From Odontocerum albicorne (Eukaryota; Arthropoda; Insecta; Trichoptera; Odontoceridae): 64,000 nt of DNA. Below are positions 30,595 through 41,137 of the stretch, in pieces (the stretch's first letter is position 1; every line of letters begins with the position of its first letter). The stretch spans positions 11,397,787 through 11,461,786 of the forward strand of contig OX463864.1 of NCBI GenBank assembly GCA_949825065.1, read 5' to 3'. The notes under the pieces were generated by a model. The model was not told the origin of the DNA. It was given only the letters and a program-made list of their open reading frames with translations, and made no database searches. Position numbers and translations under genes: made by a program.

Positions 30595-30720
30595 CTCATT
30601 CAGTTTATTATATTTCATGTTTTTCTAAACATATGTAGAAGCGATAAAATACCCAGTGTAAAGCCGCAGCCACCATCATTCTATCCTCACACCCAACATA
30701 TTTAATGTAATATTTTTAAT
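30595..30720 (+). repeat. Family E 3' fragment
   Basis: TTTCTAAACATATGTAGAAG, CGATAAAATACCC, GCCGCAGCCACCATCATTCT and ATCCTCACACCC align with 9270-9340 and 13735-13765. Confidence 0.55.
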
Positions 30721-30729
30721 ATTTCAATA

Positions 30730-32215
30730 ACAGTGGGTTCGGTTCCCGAGTAAGAGCGCTCAGAGCATATACTATAGAACGCCAGATTTTCCTATCTCGA
30801 AACACATCCTTCACATTGTTTCATTTCTGTACACCTTCTCATAAAAATCCAATGATTTCTGTGATTCTTTCGTTATATAAATAATTTGATCCAACCATAC
30901 TTGATCTTCCTCTACCTTGGTTTCCTCTCACATTTGATCCAACCATACTTAATCTTCCTCTTCCTTGGTTTCCTCTCACATTTGATCCAACCATACTTAA
31001 TCTTCCTCTACCTTGGTTTCCTCTCACATTTGATCCAACCATACTTAATCTTCCTCTACCTTGGTTTCCTCTCACATTTGATCCAACCATACTTAATCTT
31101 CCTCTTCCTTGGTTTCCTCTCACATTTGATCCAACCATACTTGATCTTCCTCTACCTTTGTTTCCTCTCACATTTGATCCAACCATACTTGATCTTCCTC
31201 TACCTTGGTTTCCTCTCACATTTGATCCAACCATACTTGATCTTCCTCTACCTTGGTTTCCTCTCACATTTGATCCAACCATACTTGATCTTCCTCTACC
31301 TTGGTTTCCTCTCACATTTGATCCAACCATACTTAATCTTCCTCTACCTTGGTTTCCTCTCACATTTGATCCAACCATACTTAATCTTCCTCTACCTTGG
31401 TTTCCTCTCACATTTGATCCAACCATACTTGATCTTCCTCTACCTTTGTTTCCTCTCACATTTGATCCAACCATACTTGATCTTCCTCTACCTTGGTTTC
31501 CTCTCACATTTGATCCAACCATACTTGATCTTCCTCTACCTTGGTTTCCTCTCACATTTGATCCAACCATACTTGATCTTCCTCTACCTTTGTTTCCTCT
31601 CACATTTGATCCAACCATACTTGATCTTCCTCTACCTTGGTTTCCTCTCACATTTGATCCAACCATACTTGATCTTCCTCTACCTTGGTTTCCTCTCACA
31701 TTTGATCCAACCATACTTGATCTTCCTCTACCTTGGTTTCCTCTCACATTTGATCCAAGCATACTTGATCTTCCTCTACCTTGGTTTCCTCTCACATTTG
31801 ATCCAACCATACTTGATCTTCCTCTACCTTGATTTCCTCTCACATTTGATATAAGTGTCCAAACAATCTCAGAGTGCTCTTCTTCATCTTACTCAACACA
31901 TCATACTTAAGTTCTCATTCATCCCTAACCACTTCATTCCGTTTTCTGTCATATAGTACAATATATTATCACCCCACGTATTCTGAGTGCACGCATTTCT
32001 ACAACATTTATTCGGCTTCTTTCAGTATTGTACCACGTCCACGTTTCACTTCCATACATTAAAGTTAACACTAAAAGACTATTGTAGACTCACCTTACCA
32101 AATTTTGATACCATCCTGTATGATTATATATGTTTTAGTGTATCATTGATTTGTTTTCCTATCGCTAGACGTCGTTCAATATATTTTCGTCATTAAATAA
32201 AATACTTCCTAAATA
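30730..32215 (-). pseudogene. RTE-X retroelement copy expanded by an internal array
   Basis: Sequence on both sides of the array belongs to RTE-X in antisense. 31855-32215 (AAGTGTCCAAACAATCTCAG, CTTCTTCATCTTACTCAACA, ACGCATTTCTACAACATTTA, TATATGTTTTAGTGTATC) is the upstream part, and 30760-30890 is the downstream part. The copy is otherwise decayed. The array at 30886-31855 occupies the place of the family's short GRGRPR..MVWLDQV-like segment. Confidence 0.8.
30886..31855. repeat. 48-bp tandem array (about 20 units)
   Basis: The unit is ACATTTGATCCAACCATACT followed by TGATCTTCCTCTACCTTGG and TTTCCTCTC. It is 48 bases, a multiple of three, and free of stops in several frames, so long open frames exist on both strands. 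On the minus strand the 16-residue repeat is MVGSNVRGNQGRGRSS, and the frame has 334 codons. On the plus strand the frames have 322 and 224 codons. Variants (GAT/AAT, CTACC/CTTCC, TTGG/TTTG) occur in runs, which suggests local unit-to-unit copying. I regard the frames as by-products of the repeat. Confidence 0.95.
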
Positions 32216-32219
32216 GTAG

Positions 32220-32985
32220 AATTACTCAACTTATATAAATCAATTATTGTTAACCCATATATCGCATTTATTTTTCCTCTCATGGTAGAATCAAAACGAC
32301 AAATATATAAAAAGATGCCTCGGTGATGTTTGATTTAAGTTCTTCCGGGCAATTTGCAGGCGTCCTGGGGGATCGAGGAGCCCTCTTAAAATAAGAGGAC
32401 ACAATTCTCATTATCCTGCCCACCCAGATTGCTACTGGGTACAGTCGACATAGCAAACATAATATGTTTTGTCTATTTTTATGACAATTTAGAAAATAGT
32501 TGCATTAGTGTTTCGGACATCTTAAAACCCGTAGTCAGAAGACAAGATTGTCTTCAGCCTCATTAATCAAGGCTTTAGTTTTAGAAAAATCTAATTCCGC
32601 TCAAGTGTCGATAGATTTCCAGCTATGTCTCTTTGTATTCAAATTCCTTAATGGGATATCGAAATTTTGTCTTGCGACTCTGTGTATGAAATCTATTCCT
32701 TAGGAGAATAGAACAACTTTGAGGTTGATCTTCCAATCCTTACACTCAGCTTTTTTGTAATAATTTTAATTTGTCGATAATAGTGGATTCGAACCTCAAG
32801 TGACAGCACCCTTGACGAGTGTCTGATCTCTAAACGGCACTCTTAAAATGGCCCTTTTTATATTATTATATTATATTTGCAATTTAAAAATGCAACTTTT
32901 GAGTGGAATCAGTCACCAAACGGCACTATGTATTTTTTTATTTTTACGACAAAATTTTTTATAAAGACTTCATTTATGAAAAGAC
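32220..32985. other. Unassigned sequence with a family E-linked B box
   Basis: GATAATAGTGGATTCGAACC (32776-32795) with CTCTAAACGGCACTCTTAAA matches 9977-10037. 32340-32450 is GC-richer (TCCTGGGGGATCGAGGAGCC), but no family is recognised. Confidence 0.4.
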
Positions 32986-32989
32986 AACA

Positions 32990-33095
32990 TGTAATATAAC
33001 GTAGATGTACATTTTTTATAGATCTGGATTTGTTACCTTTCATTTGTCATGTATCCAGTAAACTAGGCTTTTGCCTGTATCTTACTGAAGACAGA
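32990..33095 (+). repeat. Family D fragment
   Basis: TAGATCTGGATTTGTTACCT, TTCATTTGTCATGTATCC and AGTAAACTAGGCTTTTGCCT are the family D middle. The frame that runs on from it (33030-33248) is spurious. Confidence 0.7.
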
Positions 33096-33269
33096 ATGTA
33101 TTCATTAATTGAACAAAAGTTCATTGGACCATCTTCGGACCGATTGGCTACTCCGATGTGGTTGCGCCAAATTATAGTTTCGCTACGTTTTGAAGTTTTC
33201 TTTGAAACTGCTGGTAACTTACTGGTCTGTTTGAACTCCAGGCTTTAAGCCGATTTATAAGTTTATTTA

Positions 33270-33535
33270 CCGCGGTATGAGTAATGGTCCTGTGACGTCG
33301 GATATTAAGTCCGTCGTCGCTACTTTTATTTTCCTACTTAAGTGTATCGTCACCGAAAGAGTCCTTTTGGATAGTTGCTTCTTCGTCATTTACGCGACAT
33401 CGCATTTGTGAAAATGGAAAAAAGTATTACGATCTTCTAGTGTATATCGTGCAGGATGGGAATTTATTTTGTCCCCCATAACAGCGTTGGCGATCGTGGA
33501 ATCAAACTTTACTAAACTAAATTAAAGTAAATACG
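33270..33535 (-). repeat. Family F copy, inverted
   Basis: In antisense: AAGTCCGTCGTCGCTACTTT, GTATCGTCACCGAAAGAGTC, TTCTTCGTCATTTACGCGAC and TTTTGTCCCCCATAACAGCG. This is the complete order of the copy at 45258-45510 in reverse. Confidence 0.75.
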
Positions 33536-33539
33536 ATAA

Positions 33540-34025
33540 CTTATTTTATATACATTTTTTATAATTATTCAAAAAGATTCAAATAAATCTTTCTGACTGT
33601 ACAGAAAAGTTGCCAAGCGTGTAAAAGGACAGAATCACTTCGGTTCAGGAAAAAAATCGAAGGAAAAGAAAGAAAACTAAACGGTACGAGAAAAGGTCGT
33701 AGAGTCTGACTGCGGGAACGGGAAAGCGGAAGAAAAAAGAAGAAAAATTGAGACGAAACGGGATAGCGGAGGGTTGAGATAAAAATTAGCAGAAATTAAA
33801 ACGAGATCATCGACAGCACGTGAAATCAAGAATATCCAAAAGACGAACAAAAAAAGAAGTTGTTTTCGTGTTTTTGCTTGGGAAAGTTTTTTCTCATGGG
33901 ATTAATTGTCGAAATGAAACTCTATCATTTTAACTTGTATTTAGACGGTATTGTTTTACGAAAATATAAATGTTTACGATCCCCGTTTTCCATTATGTTC
34001 TTTATTAAAATATATACAAACCAAC
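33540..34025. other. Unassigned, unique-looking sequence
   Basis: 33630-33860 is strongly purine-rich on the plus strand (GAAAGCGGAAGAAAAAAGAA, GGATAGCGGAGGGTTGAG). No repeat family and no supported frame. Confidence 0.35.
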
Positions 34026-34029
34026 ACGT

Positions 34030-34150
34030 CGTTTTCCTTTTGGGGTAAGCAGAGAGAAAGGTGCGTCAAATTTTCAGACATCTTTCACCTCTTCTTCATT
34101 CATACAACTACTTTCAAAATATCATACATGACGAGGTGTATGGATGTGGC
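34030..34150 (-). pseudogene. RTE-X retroelement C-terminal fragment
   Basis: The minus strand reads CMNEEEVKDV and then FSLPTPKG, equal to the MDVEEAKEVC..SAYPKG end of RTE-X. The antisense text includes TTTTGGGGTAAGCAGAGAGA. Confidence 0.6.
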
Positions 34151-34194
34151 CAAAGTGAAAGATTTGTGCTAGGATTTAATAAATTAGAGATCTT

Positions 34195-34600
34195 ACCTCT
34201 CTACCTACCACAAAAGGGATATGGCATGAACGCACCACCTATCTTCATCCCTCCCGATCCCGGGCAATGTTGATTGCAACACTTAAAGAGATTCCTGTTA
34301 GCTCCTTTACTTGATCCGTCCATCTCAAAGGTCATCTTCCTCTTTGCTCGCTTTCTCTCTACTGTCCCCACGATCAGTAGATTCTCCGTCATTCTTTCTA
34401 GTAACGTGACCAAAGTACGTTAAGATTCTTTTTCTGCATGATGTTAAAAGACTATTGTTATTCTCCAATTCTGGGATGATAGACATGATGGTGCGCTTTA
34501 CGACCCATAGGATACGGAGCATTCACCTCCAACAACACATCTCGAAGGTATCTATCATGTATCATTCCTTATTTCTCACTGTCCATGTTTATACTCCATA
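34195..34600 (-). pseudogene. Non-LTR reverse transcriptase C-terminal fossil
   Basis: The minus strand reads RMLRILWVVKRTIMSIIPEL, LLTSCRKRILTYFGHVTRKN and REKASKEEDD, and after a frameshift continues with DGRIK. It follows the RTE/jockey-like pattern RRMLRI.W...T...IL.EL..K.RLL....KR.L.YFGHV.R. No catalytic block is present. Confidence 0.75.
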
Positions 34601-34670
34601 GAGTGCTAATGAGAATTATAGAAAATTAACTTAATGGATTTAGGTGTTTCTGAATATAAATCGATTAGTA

Positions 34671-34827
34671 GAGTACCCAGCGGTAAGTAATACACATCGT
34701 TTGTGGAACGTCGTCTCTGTCGCACGATGCGCTAACCGCACCGTGACTACGATACCGGACTGTTAGCGCATCGTGCGACAGAGACGACGCTCCACAAACG
34801 ATGTGTATTACTTATCGCTGGGTACTA
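34671..34827. mobile_element. Palindromic TA-flanked miniature element, copy 1
   Basis: It starts GAGTACCCAGCGGTAAGTAA after TA and ends TTATCGCTGGGTACTA before TA. Almost the whole 157-base length folds on itself: ATCGTTTGTGGAACGTCGTC pairs with GACGACGCTCCACAAACGAT. It belongs to the same family as 39171-39408, 46236-46438 and 50966-51224. Confidence 0.9.
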
Positions 34828-34829
34828 TA

Positions 34830-36595
34830 CATATCTTGGTCAGATTTTGCTATTCCGATTCCTCAATAACCTGGTTATTAGGAAAAAATGTTACTAAACT
34901 GATATTAATTTGGCGTTTCAAATAACACGCAATTAAAATACAAATTTATATTACAAAATACAGTATTATTACATTAATAATTAAATTATAAAATATTTCA
35001 CGACGAGCTGTCACTGGCGTCATAAAAATATTTAATATAACAAACGGAGCAGAGATAAAATTAAAAGAGAAAAACAACAAATGTGTCCCATTCCCCCTTT
35101 TCTTCCCACATTTCATCCCATCCCATCCCGTCCCAAGGCTTCTTTCTTTCTTTCCCATTTCCCATTCCTCCCTTTTCCCACCCCGAAAATGTCGTGAAAA
35201 ACCGACTTAAACGCGAAAAACACATTTTTAAGGTTGTAAGAAAAACACAGAGGGGTATGGGGGGGGACTGAGAATAAGAAAGATAAAATTTATTGCCAAA
35301 ATATATAAGATAAAATGGAGAGCGTCGTATTTTTCGTGTTTTATACTCGTGTTTTTGTGCTTTAAACATAATTAAAAGAGTTTATTTTTTTGCGAGAGAC
35401 GTGATTAGCAAATTATGTTTTGAGAACGAAAATTTCCTTTTAAAAATAATTATAACCTTACATTTAAATTTCATGTGGTTTTTTTTGTAATTTAAAAGTT
35501 ACTTAGGAGCGCCATTTTATACGTTTCATCTGATTTATCAAAAAAATCGGAATAATTTTTCGATGATTTGGGAGTTGATTTTTATTAGTTTATGTAGAAA
35601 AATAAATAAATAAAATACAGCTTGATTAATTTTCTTCCATATTTCAGATAAATAATTTATTTCATTTTTATTTTGGGTTGCGTTTTTTTTTTTGCATCAA
35701 TACGCCCAAATTAACTTTTATGCCTCATTTCTTGACGACAGCAGACAAAATAATTGATAAATGGAAACGTTCTTTGTTACTTTTTTTAATTAATTTTATT
35801 TTTACGTATTGTTTTTAATAAACGAATTTAATTAAGTTATTAATGAATAACAACATTGCATGTTTTGATATCACTGCAATTCCTGACCTCTCGATTGCAA
35901 CTTAACTGTCGTTTCTTGCGAACCGGATTAAGTTCCTCTGTGGCAAAAGTGGCAGTCGGAACCTAACAGAATATTGAAATAAACACGACTTAGATAAGTT
36001 CATCGGAGTATAACAAAACTAGTTTTTTTCAACTCTTCACTGCAATGGTATGGACGTTAAATGGGCCATCTAAAGGATATTTGCCGCCCTAAAACAGATA
36101 TTTAAACACCAAGTCGCGATAGTTAGATATCTTAACGCCAAGACTTACCAATTTAGTGGCATCGATTTGTTTTATTGAACAATAATTTGATATAGCAACC
36201 TTTCACGACCATTAAGATTACGCCAAGAGCGCGCTTCTGTTGAGAACTTTGCCAGTCTACTGAGAACTTTGCCAATTTGATTTGCCTCAAAAATGGAAGA
36301 CTGTTCCATATAATTAGTAATTAATCTTCAACAGCTTTAAATGCAGCTATGTGATTTTTTTCATCGTCAATCCAACCATGTCGCTATTGAAAATTGCCTA
36401 GCATGTTAACATGCTTATTTTATTTTTGATTATTTTATTTTTGATTTTTTGATTAATTTGCTTATTTTATTTTGATTAATTTTGATTTGATAACTTGATT
36501 ATTTTAAAATAATCATCCTTTTTGTGAGAATAAAAATATATTACGGAACTAAAATAATGGAGTTCTATGAGCTTTATTATATGTATTTTAATAAA
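34830..36595. other. Unassigned, mostly unique-looking sequence
   Basis: 35083-35200 is a pyrimidine-rich tract with CATCCCATCCCATCCCGTCC. It keeps the frames at 34946-35369 open, and these are not supported as genes. A pair GAGAACTTTGCCAGTCTACT / GAGAACTTTGCCAATTTG (36241-36280) is a small direct duplication. At 36415-36490 there is a (TTTTATTTTTGATTA)-type low-complexity repeat. Confidence 0.4.
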
Positions 36596-36599
36596 TTTA

Positions 36600-36965
36600 A
36601 ATAACCAATATATTACTCAAATGTTATGTTAAACATCAATCAATATATATGACTCAAATAATATTGTACGTGAAACATCAATATGTGACTAAAATACTAC
36701 ATAAAATATCAACATATGGCTCAAATAATACGTAAAACATCCATAATATGGATGTTTTACGTATTACCTGAGCCGTTCATATATTATATGACTCAAATAA
36801 TACGTGAAACATCAATATATAGTATGACTCAAATAATTCGTGACACATAAATATATGACTCAAACAATACGTGGAACCTTAATTTGTTACTCAAATAATA
36901 TTTGAAACATCAATATATGTTTCAAATAACACGTTAAACACCAATATGGGAATCAGATAATATGC
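36600..36965 (+). repeat. Imperfect array of an ATGACTCAAATAATACGTG unit
   Basis: ACTCAAATAATACGTGAAAC or close variants recur about ten times with spacings of roughly 30-40 bases. One unit is duplicated in inverted orientation and forms the palindrome at 36718-36774. Confidence 0.8.
36718..36774. repeat. 28-base-arm palindrome within the array
   Basis: GGCTCAAATAATACGTAAAA plus CATCCATA (36718-36745) and its reverse complement (36747-36774) meet at a single central A, with two mismatches near the outer ends. Confidence 0.93.
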
Positions 36966-37004
36966 AATAGCACGAAACTGTTTATTTTTAATTTATTTTT
37001 GTAA

Positions 37005-37155
37005 TCAACAATACAACCTATCGAGCTTATTTATATTTCTCAATTTCATCTTAATAAACAGAGAAACAGCTTTTTGACAAAAAAATTGGTACCACCAGTA
37101 ACTGAACATGAAACTTCAGACTGGAAGACAAGCTTTCTATCAACGCTAGGAAGGT
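37005..37155 (-). mobile_element. SINE-A copy, strongly diverged
   Basis: In antisense: CAATACAACCTATCGAGCTT (tail), AAATTGGTACCACCAGTAAC, CTTCAGACTGGAAGACAAGC and TTTCTATCAACGCTAGGAAG (A-box region). The core is mostly lost. Confidence 0.5.
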
Positions 37156-37159
37156 CGTT

Positions 37160-37515
37160 TAGGGATGTATTTAAATTTATATTTTATTACAAGAACAGTG
37201 AATGATAAACTTGACATAATTCCGCCCTTGGTTTAAGATTCTCCTGTGCGATTCTTTTGTATGCCTACGATCAGGAACGTCCCTGGTAGCAGGGCATGTA
37301 TAGCAAGAGGTATTAACGCCAGGAGACCGTTATTAGAAATGTACCAAGCTAGTTTAGCATACTGCAACTATTTTAGATCGGTCATTAAAATAATGTTAGT
37401 GTATATATAGTATTAACCTATTGAGGGATGGTATAAAAAAATAATGACATTTTACATTGAAAAACTAGCGAATTAATTAACTGAATTTTTCTGTTATAAT
37501 AATATTAAGTTTTAT
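37160..37515. other. Unassigned sequence
   Basis: 37215-37330 is less AT-rich (AGGAACGTCCCTGGTAGCAG), but I recognise no family. Confidence 0.35.
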
Positions 37516-37524
37516 TTTGATTAA

Positions 37525-37840
37525 TCATCGTTGCATTTTCCCATTTATTTGGGATCTGCGTGTCAAGTAGTTGGCTTTCTCCATTGTTCTCTGTCCATAA
37601 CCATCTCTGAAGTCATGTTCAGGCTATACACTCATGTCTTGGTTGCTGCTATTCTTCCATCGCTCTTTCGCACGACCATTTCTTCTCTTTTCAGATACTT
37701 TAACTCTTAGTGTCAGGTTTCCCACATATTCAGCTGGTTTTCCATACCACCGAACCATAGCCTGTCTCAACTTCAGCTAGATGGGAATCACTTTCAGGGT
37801 CCCTCTCCCATATTCATTCCTTATTCTGAATGAGGTGTTT
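37525..37840 (-). pseudogene. Non-LTR retroelement end, antisense
   Basis: CCATTTATTTGGGATCTGCG and CTCCATTGTTCTCTGTCC, then TCTTCCATCGCTCTTTCGCA and TCTTCTCTTTTCAGATACT, match the familiar antisense layout of an insect non-LTR 3' end, where the peptide includes a D-K-NG.W and PKKRW-like region. Recognised from memory and not searched; no intact frame. Confidence 0.5.
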
Positions 37841-37950
37841 TCATTATTTTAAAACATACTATGTTTATTGTTAATCATATCTGTGAAAATACAAAGCTAA
37901 ATTAACTTTATTTTGTTTAAAGACTTAAATATTTTTACCTGTAGATGTAG

Positions 37951-38005
37951 TCGGGAATATAGTTCAAAACCCCTAATTTGCCAACTAAGCCACGGAGGTC
38001 GGAGC
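37951..38005 (-). mobile_element. SINE-A head fragment
   Basis: TAATTTGCCAACTAAGCCAC followed by GGAGGTCGG is the antisense A box and 5' end. No core follows on the expected side. Confidence 0.65.
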
Positions 38006-38114
38006 AATTTTGCGATACAAACTAAAACAACATGACTCTTTTGAAAAGTAAATTAAATATGTACAATAATCTTTATTTATTTTATTTTTATTAACAATTC
38101 GTTATAAAAAAAAA

Positions 38115-38170
38115 CAATCTGGCGGACTTATTACCAGGCGGTAATCTCTTCCAACCAACCACACGTGGTC
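38115..38170 (-). mobile_element. SINE-A core fragment
   Basis: CAATCTGGCGGACTTATTAC, CAGGCGGTAATCTCTTCCAA and CCAACC are the antisense core; 53656-53700 is nearly the same. Confidence 0.75.
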
Positions 38171-38214
38171 GAAAGAATATTTAAATAATTATTCATCTTT
38201 ATTAAACTTATGAA

Positions 38215-38470
38215 TACATACATAATCAAAATTAAAGTTGGATATCATTAATCAAAGGAAAAGGAAGAGATGGTGGAGAAGAAAGAAAAATCAGGAATGA
38301 AACACGTTATATCACTGACTATAAATTAGGAGTTTTTTCAGTCACTTCTTAAACCATGCCAAAGACGGAGCAAGTCTGACATTGGTTAATAACTGGTTTC
38401 AGAGTCTCAGTGCTTGGACAGTAAAGGACGACGTAAAAAAGGAAAAGCGGTGAAGCTGGAAACTAAAATA
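38215..38470 (+). repeat. Family H copy
   Basis: GGATATCATTAATCAAAGGA, GGAATGAAACACGTTATATC, CCAAAGACGGAGCAAGTCTG, ACATTGGTTAATAACTGG and GACAGTAAAGGACGACGTAA line up with 60805-61025. It may derive from a retroelement frame (a D-GASLT..GNWFQSL..W..KDD-like reading), but stops are frequent. Confidence 0.7.
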
Positions 38471-38474
38471 TTTC

Positions 38475-39165
38475 TTCTAATTGGCAAAACAATTGACATG
38501 TTACAGTACCCAAACGGTTAAATCTAAGATAACTCTTAACATCTTAAACTAACTGGATGCTGCAACGGAGGGAAAGAGCCAATAAGGTATATAAGGAAGT
38601 GCTGATAAAAAGATTAAAGAAATGCACCGTGGTTAATGTTATTCCAAACATGTTATCCGATGCGAGCCTCCATCGATCTTGTTTTACGTGCTCTAGCTGT
38701 CTAATGCTTCTAATAAATTATTTAATGTTTATTAATGAAATTTTATACGCGGTGCTTGATTACTGAGTTAAAATAATGGTATTATTCTCGTTAGAGATCT
38801 GCGCCCATAATATATAATCTCTCGTAATCAAGAGGCATCCTGTAGGTATAAGGCTACTGCGCTTTTCTTTATTATTTATCTTTTTTGAGTATCCACAAAC
38901 ATAATTTCAAATTATTAATTTAAATCATACAATATAGAATATGGCCGATTTATTGCGAAGAGACAATTCTTCTCAAGAACTAATAATAATAATAATAATA
39001 ATACTATAATACTAATGAAAAGACAATTTATACAGCGCCGTTTAGAAAGCAGAATCCTCAGGGACACTAAGATTCAAACCTATTATTATTAATACAACAA
39101 TAAACGTATATAAATAGAGTGTAACGATAGGAAGGTGGTGACTACACCAATTATAGTATATACAA
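38475..39165. other. Unassigned sequence with an (AAT)n microsatellite
   Basis: An (AAT)n run lies at about 38980-39002. GTGTAACGATAGGAAGGTGG near 39118 is an antisense family E trace. Nothing else. Confidence 0.45.
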
Positions 39166-39170
39166 AAAAC

Positions 39171-39408
39171 GTACCCGGCGGTAAGTAATACACATCGGGC
39201 TTAAGAAAGAGACTGTCGGTCATAATCGGCTAACTTCGGCTTTGTAGAGCGTCATCTCTGTCATTCATACACGTGTTCCGTCGCATTTTGTCAGTCGTTG
39301 TCAAGCGTTCTAGGGACAAAGACGACGCTCTACAAAGCCGAAGTTAGCCGATTATGGCCGGCAGTCTCTCTCTTAAGCCCGATGTGTATTACTTACCGCC
39401 GGGTACTG
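39171..39408. mobile_element. Palindromic TA-flanked miniature element, copy 2
   Basis: GTACCCGGCGGTAAGTAATA at the left and ACTTACCGCCGGGTACTG before TA at the right. Long arms include ATCGGGCTTAAG and ATAATCGGCTAACTTCGGCT. The left end lacks the first bases seen in other copies. The frame at 39298-39495 is a by-product. Confidence 0.9.
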
Positions 39409-39469
39409 TACTTTGGCGCATCTGCATACGTTTATAAAAACATATTTGTTAAGAAAATCGCAGAAAACT

Positions 39470-39515
39470 TACCATGGAAGACAAAGAAACCTTAGTAGAT
39501 CTTCCGGTATATGAT
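39470..39515 (-). repeat. Family E fragment
   Basis: AAACTTACCATGGAAGACAA and TAGATCTTCCGGTATATGAT are the antisense family E end. A further piece (TTAAGGTGTAGTGTAGTGTT) is at 39764-39783, on the other side of a SINE-A, so the SINE probably inserted into a family E copy. Confidence 0.55.
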
Positions 39516-39522
39516 CGTAGAC

Positions 39523-39747
39523 AATCTATGTGGCCAAGTTGGTAAGACACATCGTCTAGCCTGGGGATATCGGATTCGATTCCCGTTGGAGCCCCGATAT
39601 GTTTTAAACGGATTCATGTCTTATTTAAGGTCCCTTTAACATATTTTGGTTAGTTATATGACATTGATAATATGCTAGATAATCGACGACAACGAGCCTA
39701 CAAGGTTGTAATTTATATAACTCAAAGTGTAATTCAATAAAATAAAA
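39523..39747 (+). mobile_element. SINE-A copy, full order
   Basis: ATGTGGCCAAGTTGGTAAGA (A box), TCGGATTCGATTCCCGTTGG (B box), linker ACGGATTCATGTC, a poor core (ATATTTTGGTTAGTTATATG) and the tail ACTCAAAGTGTAATTCAATA. It has an expanded segment around 39680. Confidence 0.8.
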
Positions 39748-39784
39748 TTGAAACACATTCAGCTTAAGGTGTAGTGTAGTGTTC

Positions 39785-40070
39785 ATATATAATATAACCA
39801 TAAACCAACCATATAATGGTTTTATAAAGTTTCACAAAGTGAAAGGTGGAGATTTAAATTATTGATGTGGAGAAAAAACTTTTCGATATCAAAATAACAA
39901 AAAATAAAAAATACAAATTTAATAGGGTCATCGATGACCAAACGAGAGAAAGGGAGGTTTAAAATAAAGGATTACAAAAAACATACATTTTCTCTAAAGG
40001 AATATGTAGTGTTTTGAATTCGTTTTTTTTTAAGCATGTCAACGATGATTCAAGTCTTAAAAATCCTTTT
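39785..40070. other. Unassigned sequence
   Basis: AT-rich; no recognised family or frame. Confidence 0.35.
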
Positions 40071-40076
40071 TTTTTA

Positions 40077-40182
40077 ATCTGAGTTTCAACGGGATTAAAC
40101 CCGCAACCTCCGGGCTAGGACACAGGCGTCTTACCAACTTAGCGACGGGGTATACAACAAAAATGTAATACAATACAAAACT
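40077..40182. mobile_element. Chimeric SINE-A: antisense head joined to sense tail
   Basis: Antisense head: CTGAGTTTCAACGGGATTAA, CCCGCAACCTCCGGGCTAGG and CGTCTTACCAACTTAGCGAC (40077-40148). It is followed at once by the sense tail TATACAACAAAAATGTAATA and CAATACAA (40151-40178). The core is missing. Confidence 0.75.
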
Positions 40183-40184
40183 TT

Positions 40185-40635
40185 TCTTGGCTTACCTTAT
40201 ATAATACTATGTATCCCGCTTAAAATTCAAACTGTAAGTTATTTTTGAGTCATTCTTTCAACGCCCCTTCGTAAAGTATTTCTTATCTTAAAATTATGTT
40301 CACACGACATGAAGATTAGTGAAACTCAACTTTGTTTACAACCGTTTGAATATAAAACAGTATCATATTCGCATATTCAATATTACAACCCACGCATGAA
40401 ACGTGATGGAATGTCATCATACATTTCAAGACTTTTCTCACTCTCCAATACAACGCATTGAAAGAATGCATTTAGATTACAAAGAATGAAAAAACATACG
40501 TAAAATTTTTACTTTCAGTAAATGTTTTACAACCGTTGATTTTGAATAATCCTTTAGAAAGTAAAATTCTGCTTTGTATATTAGAAAGCTCTAAGTCATA
40601 ATACGAGTATAATTAAAATATATTATATTTTTTCA
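40185..40635. other. Unassigned sequence
   Basis: No recognised family or frame. Confidence 0.35.
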
Positions 40636-40699
40636 ATTTAAAATTCTGAAGTTTGATCGTTAATAACATGTTTCAAAACAAAATGATATTGCCTTCTTC

Positions 40700-41130
40700 C
40701 TCTTCTTTTAGGCCTGTTATGGTCCTGCATTATCGTTTCCTTCTTATGACGTCGACTGCCAGCTGTCTTTCCATCTTTTAGGAGGTCGTCCTGGAGGTCT
40801 GCTTGCTTGGGGGTACTGTCCTTGGCCATTCTTACGGCTCTTGGTTCCGCCATTCTGGATACATGTTCGTTCCAGAACCTTCTCTCTCGGCCCCATCTGA
40901 CAATATCTTCAACTTCCCACATCCTTCGGTTTTCTGTGTTTCGTACTCTATCACGAAGAGTTTTGCCAGCGATACTCGTGAGTACCTTCATGTTGATAGT
41001 TTGAAGGAGATTTTTGGGTTTGACAGTGTCGATTCAGGACTCTATGCTGTATGTCATTATGGGGCGGACACAGGTCTTGTATATCCTCACCTTGCTTTGG
41101 ATGTTCCTATACTTGTTTTTCCAGATTAAA
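40700..41130 (-). pseudogene. Non-LTR reverse transcriptase C-terminal fossil
   Basis: The minus strand, in two frames, reads WKNKYRNIQSKVRIYKTCVR, PIMTYSIES and then MKVLTSIAGKTLRDRVRNTE, VEDIVRWGRERRFWNEHVSR and MAEPRAVRMAKDSTPK. The order (KVRIYKTCVRPIMTYG.E, then T.MKVLR.IAGKTLRDRVRN, VEDIVRWGR.RR..WNEHV.RM) is that of insect RTE-like ORF2 C-termini. At least one frameshift near 40990; no catalytic block. Confidence 0.88.
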
Positions 41131-41137
41131 TTGTGAT

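Noticed and set aside
30839..31854. Long open frames on both strands (334 and 322 codons)
   Set aside because: They lie entirely within a 48-bp stop-free tandem array inside a dead retroelement; opposite-strand openness is a by-product of the unit length and composition.
40803..41129. 108-codon plus-strand frame
   Set aside because: Shadow of the non-LTR RT fossil on the minus strand.
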